Made by a program: the position numbers and the translations under genes. A stretch of 40,513 bases of DNA from Candidatus Methylomirabilota bacterium. Lineage in GTDB: Bacteria; Methylomirabilota; Methylomirabilia; Rokubacteriales; CSP1-6. Shown here one piece after another: positions 1 to 6,952 of this stretch. Location of the stretch: NCBI GenBank assembly GCA_035709005.1, contig DASTFB010000051.1, positions 1-40,513 on the forward strand, in the 5' to 3' direction. The notes beneath the pieces are model-generated. The model saw only the letters and a list, made by a program, of their open reading frames with translations, was not told the DNA's origin and made no database searches. Positions within the stretch are counted from its first letter, which is position 1. Each line of letters starts with the position of its first letter.

Positions 1-111
1 GATGCGCGAGGGCGGTGCGGCGAGCACGATGTCTCGTCCCAGCATGTCGACGAAGGTCAGCGCGGCCGCCGACCCGGGGATGCCGAGCACCCAGATGAGG
101 GCGAGCAGCAC
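1..111 (-). CDS. BtuF-like periplasmic cobalamin-binding protein, N-terminal fragment
   Basis: The gene runs off the left edge; only the first 37 codons are present, from a GTG at 111. The start of the translation is a signal peptide (MLLALIWVLGIPGSAAA), followed by DMLGRDIVLAAPPSRI. That second stretch is the usual mature N-terminus of BtuF/FepB-type binding proteins, where D-x-LGR-x-V-x-L-x-x-PP-x-RIVSL leads into the first ligand-binding lobe. BtuF delivers corrinoids to a BtuCD ABC importer, and its position downstream of riboswitch-cobU-cobT on the same strand supports a cobalamin role. A haem- or siderophore-binding relative cannot be excluded from this fragment. An upstream in-frame extension is open but has no better start. 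Confidence 0.6.
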   Translation of the reverse strand, partial: MLLALIWVLGIPGSAAALTFVDMLGRDIVLAAPPSRI

Positions 112-132
112 CGTGATAGCATCGCAGCGCGC

Positions 133-579
133 ATGCCCCGCTTCTTCGAGTCGGACGAGGCCGCCGGCCGGCCCTCGCTCGGGGTGCTGCCCTTCGTGAA
201 GCTGCCCCTCGCCTCCGCGCCGATCGGGAGCGAGCGTGTGGAGCTCGCCAGCATGGATCTGCCGTGGGCGCTCGCGCTCGACGCCAACGCGGGGGTCGCG
301 GCGGTGGGTCAGCGCCGGCCGGACGGCTTCGTCGTGCAGGGGCTGACGTCGGCCTCGCTGGCCCGCCGCGTCCTCGAGCGCCTCACCGTGTTCGGGGAGC
401 TCTCTTTCGCCTCGCGTGACCAGCACGACGGCCGGGACCGGCTCGGGGCAGATGTCGGCGTGGGCATCCTCGTCACCCGTGCCCTCGCCCTGGACGGAGC
501 CGTCGAGACGACGTTGAGGGGCGACGGTCCCGACTACGCCGTGCGCGCGGGGCTCAGCGTGCGCTTCGGCAGCCGCTAG
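133..579 (+). pseudogene. 5'-truncated outer-membrane transporter-like (phenol MetA-type) remnant
   Basis: The 148 codons from ATG 133 resemble the C-terminal half of the 'MetA-pathway of phenol degradation'/putative outer-membrane transporter family. Features seen are a LGVLPFVKLPLA strand, an IGS-x-RVE turn, alternating beta-strand segments and a terminal AGLSVRFGSR strand ending in an aromatic, as beta-barrels do. The family is usually about 250-300 residues with a signal peptide. Here there is no signal peptide, and homology seems to begin mid-protein (around FFESDEAAGRPSLG). The reading frame stays open to the window edge, but that upstream part is antisense to the btuF-like gene and looks like shadow. 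I read it as a remnant whose 5' half was lost by rearrangement beside btuF. It converges on cobT with an 8-nt gap. A short functional barrel protein is less likely. Confidence 0.5.
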
Positions 580-587
580 CGCCCGCG

Positions 588-1679
588 TCATCGCGGCCCT
601 CCGAGCGCCGGCTTCGCCGTCGAGGCCCCCTCCGACGAACTCACACCGGCGGACTTGAACGTGGCCATCTCGGCATAGAGCGCGGCGGCCGCTCGCGCCA
701 GGGAAACGAACAGCGCGCCGCCGGTGCCCTCCCCCAGGCGCAACGAGAGATCCAGATACGGACGCAAGCCGAGGTGCTGGAGCATCAGGAGATGCCCGGG
801 CTCGGCCGAGCGGTGCGCCGCGAACAGCGCATGCCGAGTCGCCGGCGCCAGCGCGACGGCGACCAGCGCGGCGGCCCCCGCGATGAAGCCGTCGAGCACG
901 ACGGGCAGTCGCCGCGCCGCCCCGGCGAGGACGATGCCGACCAGCCCGGCGATCTCGAAGCCGCCGACCTTGGCGAGCACGTCCACCGGATCCGAGGGCT
1001 CGGGTCGGTTGAGGGCGATCGCCCGGCGAACGACCTCCACCTTCCTCCGCCACCCCGCCTCGTCGACCCCCGTACCGCGTCCGGTGACCGCTTCCGGTTC
1101 GGCGCCGGTGAAAACGGCGGTGATGGCGCTGGCCGCAGTCGTGTTGCCGATGCCCATCTCGCCGGTGACGACCAGGTCGGCACCGTCGGCCGCGGCCGCC
1201 TCGACCAGCCCGACCCCGGCCTCGATCCCAGCGGTCGCCTGCTCGCGGCTCATGGCCGGCCCCCGCGCGAAATTGGCCGTGCCCAGCCCCAGGCGGCGGT
1301 CCACGAGGCCCGCCACGACCGGCCCCGGCGTGGCCACGCCGAAATCGGCCACGACGACGCGCGCCCCGACCTGGCGGGCCAGCACATTGATCGCCGCGCC
1401 ACCGCGCAGAAAGTTCTCGAGCATCTGGGCGGTCACCACCTGGGGGTAGGCGCTCACGCCCTCCGCCGTCACTCCGTGGTCGGCCCCCAGGACGAAGACG
1501 ACGGGGTGGTCCACGTGGGGCGGCCCCCCGGTCAGCGCCGCCAGCGCGACCGCCACCTCCTCGAGCCGGCCGAGGCTTCCCGGCGGCTTCGCGAGCTGAT
1601 CGAGGTGGCGCTGCGCGACGGCGCCGGCCGCCGGGTCCGGCCCCGCGATGGCGTCAAGGAGCCTGGGGAGTGATCTCAT
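588..1679 (-). CDS. cobT: Nicotinate-nucleotide:dimethylbenzimidazole phosphoribosyltransferase CobT
   Basis: CobT transfers the phosphoribosyl group of nicotinate mononucleotide to 5,6-dimethylbenzimidazole, giving alpha-ribazole phosphate for the lower ligand of B12. The 363-residue product matches the family length. It carries the KPPGSLGRLE motif near residue 31, the LGADHGV motif near 64, the GEMGIGNTT motif at 173-181, and LRLGEGTGG, in which Glu317 aligns with the catalytic glutamate of Salmonella CobT. It begins 26 nt before the end of cobU, so the two are translationally coupled, and both lie behind the cobalamin riboswitch. The last 15-20 residues are a low-complexity tail. Family assignment is secure. 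Confidence 0.96.
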   Translation of the reverse strand: MRSLPRLLDAIAGPDPAAGAVAQRHLDQLAKPPGSLGRLEEVAVALAALTGGPPHVDHPVVFVLGADHGVTAEGVSAYPQVVTAQMLENFLRGGAAINVLARQVGARVVVADFGVATPGPVVAGLVDRRLGLGTANFARGPAMSREQATAGIEAGVGLVEAAAADGADLVVTGEMGIGNTTAASAITAVFTGAEPEAVTGRGTGVDEAGWRRKVEVVRRAIALNRPEPSDPVDVLAKVGGFEIAGLVGIVLAGAARRLPVVLDGFIAGAAALVAVALAPATRHALFAAHRSAEPGHLLMLQHLGLRPYLDLSLRLGEGTGGALFVSLARAAAALYAEMATFKSAGVSSSEGASTAKPALGGPR

Positions 1680-2217
1680 GAATCAGCGGCGGTGATGGTG
1701 ACTTCACGGCGAGGGGCAGCCCGGCGACCATCAGCGTCACCTCGTCGCAGGCGGCGGCCACCCGCTGGTTGACGAGCCCCAGCACGTCGCGGAACCGGAT
1801 GCCGTCCGCGGTCGGCGGATGCACGCCCTGGCCCACCTCGTTGCTGACGACGACGAGGGCGACGTGCCTGCCCGCGACGAATCCGGCGAGCCGCTCGGCC
1901 TCGGCGACGATCCGCGTGTCGTCGTCGCCGCGCAGCATGCGGTTGGAGACCCACAGGGTGAGGCAGTCCACGATGATCGCGTCGGGAGCCTGGCCGGCGA
2001 GTCGCTCGAGCGTCGGCACCAGCTCGCAGGGCTCCTCGACCGTGAGCCAGTGGCGCGGCCGTCCGGCCCGGTGCTGCTCGATGCGCCGGGTCATGTCGGC
2101 ATCGCGGGCCTCGGCCGTGGCCACGAAGGCGACTCGCGCGCGCGCGGGCTGCGTGGCGATGGCGAAGCGGCTCTTGCCGCTGCGGGCGCCGCCGAGGATC
2201 AGGTGCGACGAGGCCAC
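1654..2217 (-). CDS. cobU: Adenosylcobinamide kinase/guanylyltransferase CobU
   Basis: CobU phosphorylates adenosylcobinamide and converts it to adenosylcobinamide-GDP, the substrate of CobS. The 187-residue protein starts with a P-loop, GGARSGKS (residues 9-16). The RIEQHRAGRP segment follows, in which His49 probably corresponds to the guanylylated histidine. VDCLTLWVSN and VVVSNEVGQGVHP are the other family signatures. The GTG start at 2217 was chosen because the P-loop strand begins right after it and a GGGAGG lies about 12 nt upstream. That purine run sits between two CCCGGG sequences described with the riboswitch. First gene of the riboswitch-controlled unit; overlaps cobT. Confidence 0.96.
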   Translation of the reverse strand: MASSHLILGGARSGKSRFAIATQPARARVAFVATAEARDADMTRRIEQHRAGRPRHWLTVEEPCELVPTLERLAGQAPDAIIVDCLTLWVSNRMLRGDDDTRIVAEAERLAGFVAGRHVALVVVSNEVGQGVHPPTADGIRFRDVLGLVNQRVAAACDEVTLMVAGLPLAVKSPSPPLIHEITPQAP

Positions 2218-2257
2218 AATCCCGGGTCCTCCCTCGAAGACCGTCGTGATGACGCGC

Positions 2258-2412
2258 GCCCGGGCAGGTCTCCTGGCTCTCGGATCTCCCTACTCCCCGC
2301 GCCTTCCCGGCCTCACGGCCAGTGGCCCTCGCGGGTTTCGTCCCCGATTACAGTGACGGGGTCGCGGCGGCTTCGCACCGCCTTCCCTGGCGCCCTCTGG
2401 GGCACCCTGAGC
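2258..2412 (-). promoter_or_regulatory. Cobalamin (AdoCbl-type) riboswitch
   Basis: Read on the minus strand, the region contains the hallmarks of the B12 aptamer in order: a GGGAAGGCGGTGCGAA core, a CCCGTCACTGTAA segment, a GCCACTG segment, GGGAAGG, and the B12 box AGCCAGGAGACCTGCC (2263-2278). The box ends 45 nt before the GTG of cobU. CCCGGG occurs at 2259-2264, at the edge of the B12 box, and again at 2221-2226 beside the cobU purine-rich ribosome site. Because CCCGGG is self-complementary, the two copies could pair and enclose the site. This suggests translational control when cobalamin binds (inference). The regulated genes would be cobU-cobT and perhaps the btuF-like gene. Confidence 0.93.
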
Positions 2413-2427
2413 GCGAACGACGGCGGC

Positions 2428-2456
2428 AGGGTAGCAAACGGGCCGGCTCACTGCAA
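2428..2456 (-). promoter_or_regulatory. Sigma-70-like promoter for riboswitch-cobU-cobT
   Basis: On the minus strand, TTGCAG (2456-2451) and TACCCT (2433-2428) are separated by 17 nt. Transcription would start near 2421, just upstream of the riboswitch aptamer. Spacing is ideal and both boxes match the consensus at four positions. Confidence 0.5.
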
Positions 2457-2469
2457 CGCGGCCCGCGGA

Positions 2470-2844
2470 TTACCGCCTGCGCAGGCGGTCGGTCTGGCGC
2501 CGCTCCAGCTTGGTGGGACGGCCGCTGCCCGGCGCACGATAGGGCGGCCGGGCAAAGCGCGGGCGCGGCGGCGCCGGCGGCGTGAGGTCCTCCCACAGGG
2601 CCCGCGCCTCGCCGGCGGGACCTCGGCGGTCGCTCAGCCCGAGCACTCGTCCGATCCGCTGGCCGCCCGGCAGCGTGACCGTGATGCGGTCACCGGGACG
2701 CACCGCGCGAGCGGGCTTGGCCGCTTCGCCGTTGACGTCGACCTTGCCGCCCGCACAGGCCTGGGCGGCGAGGCTTCGCGTCTTGAAGAAGCGAGCCGCC
2801 CACAACCATTTGTCGACCCGCAGCGTGGCCGGCGCGTCGCTCAC
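2470..2844 (-). CDS. hslR: S4-domain RNA-binding protein, Hsp15 (HslR) family
   Basis: The 124-residue protein has an N-terminal S4 RNA-binding domain (about residues 8-65): LRVDKWLWAARFFKTRSLAA, then GGKVDVNG and the basic-acidic turn VRPGDRITVTLPGG. In E. coli, Hsp15 binds 50S subunits carrying stalled nascent chains; the same role is inferred here. The C-terminal half is rich in Pro and Arg and ends in a strongly basic tail (LERRQTDRLRRR), also typical of the family. The start at 2844 sits 11 nt downstream of a TATGAT box with no clear Shine-Dalgarno, suggesting a leaderless mRNA. It is divergent from the DUF3047 gene and is not part of the B12 pathway that surrounds it. Confidence 0.9.
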   Translation of the reverse strand: MSDAPATLRVDKWLWAARFFKTRSLAAQACAGGKVDVNGEAAKPARAVRPGDRITVTLPGGQRIGRVLGLSDRRGPAGEARALWEDLTPPAPPRPRFARPPYRAPGSGRPTKLERRQTDRLRRR

Positions 2845-2854
2845 GGGGTGACGG

Positions 2855-2861
2855 TATCATA
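2855..2861. promoter_or_regulatory. Shared symmetric -10 element between hslR and the DUF3047 gene
   Basis: TATCATA reads as TATCAT on the plus strand (toward 2894) and as TATGAT on the minus strand (toward hslR at 2844). One element could therefore serve both divergent genes. No good -35 is visible on either side. Confidence 0.4.
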
Positions 2862-2893
2862 GGCGGCAGAATCGGCCGGCACGGAGGACCCTC

Positions 2894-3562
2894 ATGAGAA
2901 GGACTGCGGCGCTCACCCTCGTCGTGCTGCTCACGGCGGCCAGTGCCGGGGCGGCGAACCGGGTGGTGATCGAAGACTGGCGCGCGCACCCGGTCGGCAC
3001 GCGGGGCATCCCGCCGGGCTGGCAAAGCCAGAACTGGGGCAGCCCGGCCTACGACTTCACGGTCGTGGACCACGGCGGCCAGCGCACGCTTCACCTCAGG
3101 AGCCGCAACGACAGCTCCACGATCAGCAAGGAGGTCAAGGGCGTCCCGCTCAAGGAGACTCCCGTCCTGGAGTGGCGCTGGAAGGTGATCGCGCTCCCCG
3201 AGGGTGGAAACTCGTGCAAAAAAGCGACGGACGACCAGGTGGCGCAGGTGTACGTCACCTGGCCGCGGTTCCCCACGGCGGTCCGCTCGCGAATCATCGG
3301 CTACGTGTGGGACACCACCGCCCCCGTCGGCACCGTGTGCAAGAGCGAGAAGACGGGGATGGTGACCTACATCGTCATCCGATCGGGGTCCAAGGATCTC
3401 GGCACGTGGCTCACCGAAAGCCGCGACGTCCGCGCCGACTTCACGAAGATCTACGGCGAGGAGCCCGAGGATCCCGGGGCGATCTCGATCGCCATCGACA
3501 CCAACGACACCCGGAGCAAGGCCGAGGCGTACGTGGGGCCGATCTTGTTCCGCGCGCCCTGA
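2894..3562 (+). CDS. DUF3047 family secreted protein
   Basis: This 222-residue protein starts with a Sec signal peptide (MRRTAALTLVVLLTAASAGA, cleavage after the Ala-x-Ala near residue 20). The pattern that follows is that of DUF3047: a VLEWRWKV strand, the LPEGG loop, DDQVAQVYVTWP, a YVWDT strand, W-x-x-x-x-RDV-x-x-D, and a final IAIDTNDT-x-x-x-AEAYVGPI-x-F segment. No enzymatic function is established for the family as far as I know; the fold looks like a beta-sandwich. The start is well supported by GGAGGA (2883-2888), five nt before ATG. Three cysteines include one in NSCKK and one in TVCKS, which could form a disulfide after export. The gene converges on cobC. Confidence 0.8.
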   Translation: MRRTAALTLVVLLTAASAGAANRVVIEDWRAHPVGTRGIPPGWQSQNWGSPAYDFTVVDHGGQRTLHLRSRNDSSTISKEVKGVPLKETPVLEWRWKVIALPEGGNSCKKATDDQVAQVYVTWPRFPTAVRSRIIGYVWDTTAPVGTVCKSEKTGMVTYIVIRSGSKDLGTWLTESRDVRADFTKIYGEEPEDPGAISIAIDTNDTRSKAEAYVGPILFRAP

Positions 3563-3607
3563 GCGCCGCGCGCCGCCGCGGCACGGAGGAGCGCCGTCTG
3601 GACGGCG

Positions 3608-4225
3608 TCAGCCGAGCCGCGGTGGCTCGTTCAGCCGGTGCAGCCGCCACCGGCCGTCCTCGTGCTCGAGTACCGTCAGCGCGCCGTAGTCCTGGCTGAA
3701 GCTGAGCAGCCGGGCCAGGGGCAACCCCAGCGCGTGGCACAGCAACACGCGGTTGGTGCCCCCGTGCGCCACCACGGCGATCCGCCCGCCGGCATGGGCG
3801 GCGATCAGCGCGGCGAACGCCGGCCACGCCCGGGTCAAGAGATCGCCGGCGCTCTCGCCCCCGGGAAAGGGGACCTCGGCGATCCGGGCCATCCAGGCCT
3901 CGAAGGCCGCGGAGTTCCGGGCGGTGATCTCCGCGGCGGTGAGCCCGTCCCAGCGGCCCATGTTCATCTCGCGCAGAGCCGGCACGATCGTCGGCCTGAG
4001 CCCGAGGGACGCGCCGATGATCTCGCCGGTGCGCCGAGCCCGGGCCAGATCGCTGGTGAAGATCGCCTTGAGTCCGACGGCGCGGAGGCGGCGGGACTGC
4101 GCCCTCGCCTGGCGCTCGCCGCGGGGGGAGAGCGCGATGTCCACGTGGCCGATGAAGCGCCGCTGCTCGGCGCCTTCGACCTCGCCGTGACGCAGCAGGT
4201 AGATCAGCGTCCCCACTGCTCCCAT
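3608..4225 (-). CDS. cobC: Histidine phosphatase, probable alpha-ribazole-phosphatase CobC
   Basis: This is a 205-residue histidine phosphatase with the phosphate-binding motif LLRHGE (catalytic His13) near the N-terminus. RPTIVPALREMNMGRWDG carries the acid residue, PFPGGES follows, and VVAHGGTNRVLLC holds the second histidine. CobC removes phosphate from alpha-ribazole-5'-phosphate, or from cobalamin-5'-phosphate after CobS acts. The gene overlaps the end of cobS by 22 nt, which favours the B12 role over a generic phosphoglycerate-mutase-like activity. I start at ATG 4225; the frame is open far upstream (to 4849) but that stretch is antisense shadow of cobS. Sequence alone does not separate CobC from related sugar-phosphate phosphatases. 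Confidence 0.85.
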   Translation of the reverse strand: MGAVGTLIYLLRHGEVEGAEQRRFIGHVDIALSPRGERQARAQSRRLRAVGLKAIFTSDLARARRTGEIIGASLGLRPTIVPALREMNMGRWDGLTAAEITARNSAAFEAWMARIAEVPFPGGESAGDLLTRAWPAFAALIAAHAGGRIAVVAHGGTNRVLLCHALGLPLARLLSFSQDYGALTVLEHEDGRWRLHRLNEPPRLG

Positions 4226-4944
4226 GCCGAGACGGTGAGCAGGGCCCCCGCTTCCGCCAGCTCCACGGCCGCGCCCAGGACGTCTCCCGTGATGCCACCC
4301 AGAGTAGTGGTGAACATCCGCCCCAGGGCCAGACAGAACACGCAGGCCACGATCAGGGCGATCAACCCACTCCATCCCAGCGCCGCCACGGCGATCGCGG
4401 CCGCCACCGCCAGACCCACGAACACGCCGCTCCGCCGAACGCCGGCGGCGAATGCCGCGCCCCGGCCTCCCGGCACGGCCGGGAAGCACAGGCTGAGCAG
4501 GGCCGGCATGGCCCGGCCGATAGCCGGCGCCGCCAGGAGGACCTGTCCGCGCAGCCCGGGGGCGAGCTCGGCGAGGGCGGCGATCTCCAGCAGCAGGAAG
4601 AGGATGAGCCCCACGGCCCCGAAGGCGCCGATGCGGCTGTCCCGCATGACCCCGAGCCGGTGCTCGGGATCGGCGGCCACGAGCCCGTCCATGCAGTCGG
4701 CAAGACCGTCGAGGTGTAGACCTCCAGTCACAAGCTTCCACACGGTGACGGTGAGGAGAGCGGCCAGAAGCGCCGGAAACAGCCAGTCGGTGAGGCGGTC
4801 GGTCAGGGCCAGCACGACTCCCAGGGCCAGCCCAACTACCGGAAACCACGGGGCCGCCCGCCCCAGGGCCAGTTCGTCCTCGTGGCTGGCGGCCCTCACG
4901 GGAACGATGGTGAGGTACCGCGTGGCCACCAGAAGGTCCCTCAC
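4204..4944 (-). CDS. cobS: Adenosylcobinamide-GDP ribazoletransferase CobS
   Basis: CobS joins adenosylcobinamide-GDP to alpha-ribazole (or its phosphate) in the inner membrane, completing the nucleotide loop. The sequence opens with VRDLLVATRYLTIVPV, the usual CobS start. It contains the metal-binding signature GGLHLDGLADCMDGL followed by RLGVMRDSRIGAFG, then several membrane segments and GGITGDVLGA near the C-terminus. GTG 4944 gives 246 residues, the normal family length. An in-frame GTG at 4962 and an ATG at 5058 are alternatives, but they only add sequence unlike CobS. The gene is coupled to cobC and divergent from pckG. Together with CobU, CobC and CobT it makes a complete nucleotide-loop assembly set. 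Confidence 0.94.
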   Translation of the reverse strand: MRDLLVATRYLTIVPVRAASHEDELALGRAAPWFPVVGLALGVVLALTDRLTDWLFPALLAALLTVTVWKLVTGGLHLDGLADCMDGLVAADPEHRLGVMRDSRIGAFGAVGLILFLLLEIAALAELAPGLRGQVLLAAPAIGRAMPALLSLCFPAVPGGRGAAFAAGVRRSGVFVGLAVAAAIAVAALGWSGLIALIVACVFCLALGRMFTTTLGGITGDVLGAAVELAEAGALLTVSAWEQWGR

Positions 4945-4997
4945 GGTGACGGATGCTAGCACGTTCGGCTTGACGAGCGCCCCGCGCCGGAGCAGGC

Positions 4998-5003
4998 TAC
5001 AAT
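4998..5003 (+). promoter_or_regulatory. Candidate -10 element for pckG
   Basis: TACAAT at 4998-5003 would give a transcript with about 70 nt of leader before the pckG ATG at 5083. TTGACG at 4970-4975 is a good -35 sequence but lies 22 nt away, too far for a standard promoter, so the -35 remains unassigned. Confidence 0.35.
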
Positions 5004-5082
5004 CGTCATCGGGGGCGTGGACGACAGGCGCGGGCTGCGGCCCCCTCGCAACACTCACCTCAACGCGGGCGAGGATGCACTC

Positions 5083-6831
5083 ATGAGCATCACTACTGTG
5101 GCCGAGAAGTGGGTGGACGAAACCGCAGCGCTCACGCAGCCCTCACGGACGGTCTGGTGCGACGGATCCAAGGCCGAATACGACTCGCTCATCGAGGGCA
5201 TGCTGGCCGACGGGACGTTGATTCAGCTGAATGCCCGCACCTTTCCCAATTGCTACCTGCACCGCAGCCATCCCCAGGACGTCGCGCGCACGGAACAGCT
5301 CACGTTCATCTGCACGCGGGAGCGTGACCAGGCCGGGCCCACCAACAACTGGATGACCCCGGCCGACGCCAAGGCCAAGGCCGGGGCCTGGCTGCGGGGC
5401 GGCATGCGGGGACGGACGATGTACGTGATCCCCTACCTGATGGGCCCGGCCGGCTCGCCCTTGAGCCGGACGGGGCTGATGGTCACCGACAGCGCGTACG
5501 TCGTGGCCAGCATGCATCTCATGACGCGGGTCGGCCAGGTGGCCATCCAGCACATGCGCGATGAGCGCGATTTCGTGGCCGGCCTGCACTCACTGGGTGA
5601 CCTGTCCCCCGACCGCCGGCTGATCTTGCATTTCCCGGAAGAGAAGCTCATCTGGAGCGTCGGCTCCGGCTACGGCGGCAACGCCCTGCTGGGCAAGAAG
5701 TGCCACGCGCTGCGCATCGCCAGCTGGCAGGCGAGGCAAGAGGGCTGGCTCGCCGAGCACATGCTGATCCTCGGCGTCGAGGATCCGCAGGGCGAGATCA
5801 CCTATCTGGCCGCCGCCATGCCGAGCGCCTCGGGCAAGACGAATCTGGCCATGGTCATCTCGCAGCTGCCGGGCTGGCGGGTGTGGACGCTGGGGGATGA
5901 CATCGCCTGGATGTACGTCGATGGCCAGGGCCAGCTCCGCGCCATCAATCCCGAGCGCGGCTTCTTCGGCGTGGCGCCGAACACCAGCCCCAAGACCAAC
6001 CCCAACGCGATCGGAATGGTGCGCTCGAACACCATCTTCACCAACGTGGCCTTGACGCCCTCGGGGGAGCCGTGGTGGGAAGGGCTGACGCCCGAGCCGC
6101 CGGCCGGGCTCCTGGACTGGCAGGGCCGGCCCTGGCAGCCGGGCGGCGCTGCAGCCGCGCACCCCAACTCGCGCTTCACCGTGCTCGCCGAGCAATGCCC
6201 CTCGATCGCCCCCAACTGGGAAGACCCGCAGGGCGTGCCCATTTCCGGCCTCATCTTCGGCTCGCGGCGCTCGCAGGTCATTCCGCTCGTGTTCGAGGCG
6301 TTGGACTGGACCCACGGCGTGTTCCTCGGCTCGGCGATGAGCACGGAGACGACTGCAGCCATCACCGGCAAGGTCGGCGTCGTGCGGCGTGATCCGATGG
6401 CCATGCTGCCCTTCTGCGGTTACAACATGGCCGACTACTTCGCCCACTGGCTGGCCATGGGGCCGCGGCTGGCCAAGGCGCCCCGGATCTTCCGCGTGAA
6501 CTGGTTCCGGCGCGATGCCGACGGGCGCTTCCTGTGGCCGGGATACAGCGAGAACGTCCGCATCCTCAAGTGGATGGTCCAGCGGATCCGCGGGACGGCG
6601 CGCGCCACCGAGACCCCGGTGGGCGCGGTGCCCACGCTCGACGCGCTCGACCTCGACGGCCTCCGGGTGTCGCCCGCGCAGCTTCGCGAGGCGGTGCGCT
6701 GCGAGGCCTCCGAGTGGCTGCCGGCGCTCGACGACCTGGCGACCTTCTATCGTGAGTTCGGCGCCCGGCTGCCCGCGCCCATCGCCGCGTCGCTCGCCGA
6801 GACCCGCCGCCGCTTCGAACGCGCCGCCTAG
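5083..6831 (+). CDS. pckG: Phosphoenolpyruvate carboxykinase (GTP)
   Basis: GTP-dependent PEPCK interconverts oxaloacetate and phosphoenolpyruvate, linking the TCA cycle to gluconeogenesis or anaplerosis. The product from ATG 5083 has 582 residues, close to the family's roughly 600. Recognisable blocks are GPTNNWM, GRTMYVIPY, the PEPCK P-loop around residues 246-254, the kinase-2 motif GDDIAWM, GFFGVAPNTS and VNWFRRDADGRFLWPGY near the C-terminus. In the P-loop the sequence is MPSASGKTN: Ser250 occupies the position of the hyper-reactive cysteine (SACGKTN) of most GTP-PEPCKs. The frame is open to 5017, but that extra sequence is unlike the family and MSITTVAEKWV is a normal start. It converges on the carboxyltransferase gene. 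Confidence 0.96.
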   Translation: MSITTVAEKWVDETAALTQPSRTVWCDGSKAEYDSLIEGMLADGTLIQLNARTFPNCYLHRSHPQDVARTEQLTFICTRERDQAGPTNNWMTPADAKAKAGAWLRGGMRGRTMYVIPYLMGPAGSPLSRTGLMVTDSAYVVASMHLMTRVGQVAIQHMRDERDFVAGLHSLGDLSPDRRLILHFPEEKLIWSVGSGYGGNALLGKKCHALRIASWQARQEGWLAEHMLILGVEDPQGEITYLAAAMPSASGKTNLAMVISQLPGWRVWTLGDDIAWMYVDGQGQLRAINPERGFFGVAPNTSPKTNPNAIGMVRSNTIFTNVALTPSGEPWWEGLTPEPPAGLLDWQGRPWQPGGAAAAHPNSRFTVLAEQCPSIAPNWEDPQGVPISGLIFGSRRSQVIPLVFEALDWTHGVFLGSAMSTETTAAITGKVGVVRRDPMAMLPFCGYNMADYFAHWLAMGPRLAKAPRIFRVNWFRRDADGRFLWPGYSENVRILKWMVQRIRGTARATETPVGAVPTLDALDLDGLRVSPAQLREAVRCEASEWLPALDDLATFYREFGARLPAPIAASLAETRRRFERAA

Positions 6832-6886
6832 GCCCAAAAGCTAGATTCGCGCACGGTCGTCGCACCTCGCGCGAGCGGGGGGAGGT

Positions 6887-6918
6887 TTGGAGGGGGCGCG
6901 TCTCGTGCCCCCCTCCAA
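6887..6918. terminator. Hairpin between convergent genes, possible bidirectional terminator
   Basis: TTGGAGGGGG (6887-6896) pairs perfectly with CCCCCTCCAA (6909-6918), with a short extension into the loop. It lies midway between the ends of pckG (6831) and the carboxyltransferase (6953). There is no T-run on either side, so this is not a canonical intrinsic terminator. The upstream segment 6848-6866 weakly resembles part of the palindromic repeat found at 13.9 and 40.4 kb. Confidence 0.45.
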
Positions 6919-6952
6919 CTCAACAGTCGGACGTGGGGTCCTACGCCAACCG

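Noticed and set aside
4970-5003. TTGACG plus TACAAT as a full promoter for pckG
   Set aside because: Spacing is 22 nt, outside the normal 16-19; only the -10 is kept as a candidate.
3638-5086. 482-codon plus-strand frame
   Set aside because: Antisense to cobC and cobS, which carry catalytic motifs; no motif in this frame.
6848-6918. Third copy of the palindromic repeat
   Set aside because: Only a short CGCACGGT-x-GTCGC resemblance; the hairpin sequence and arrangement differ, so it is listed as a possible terminator.
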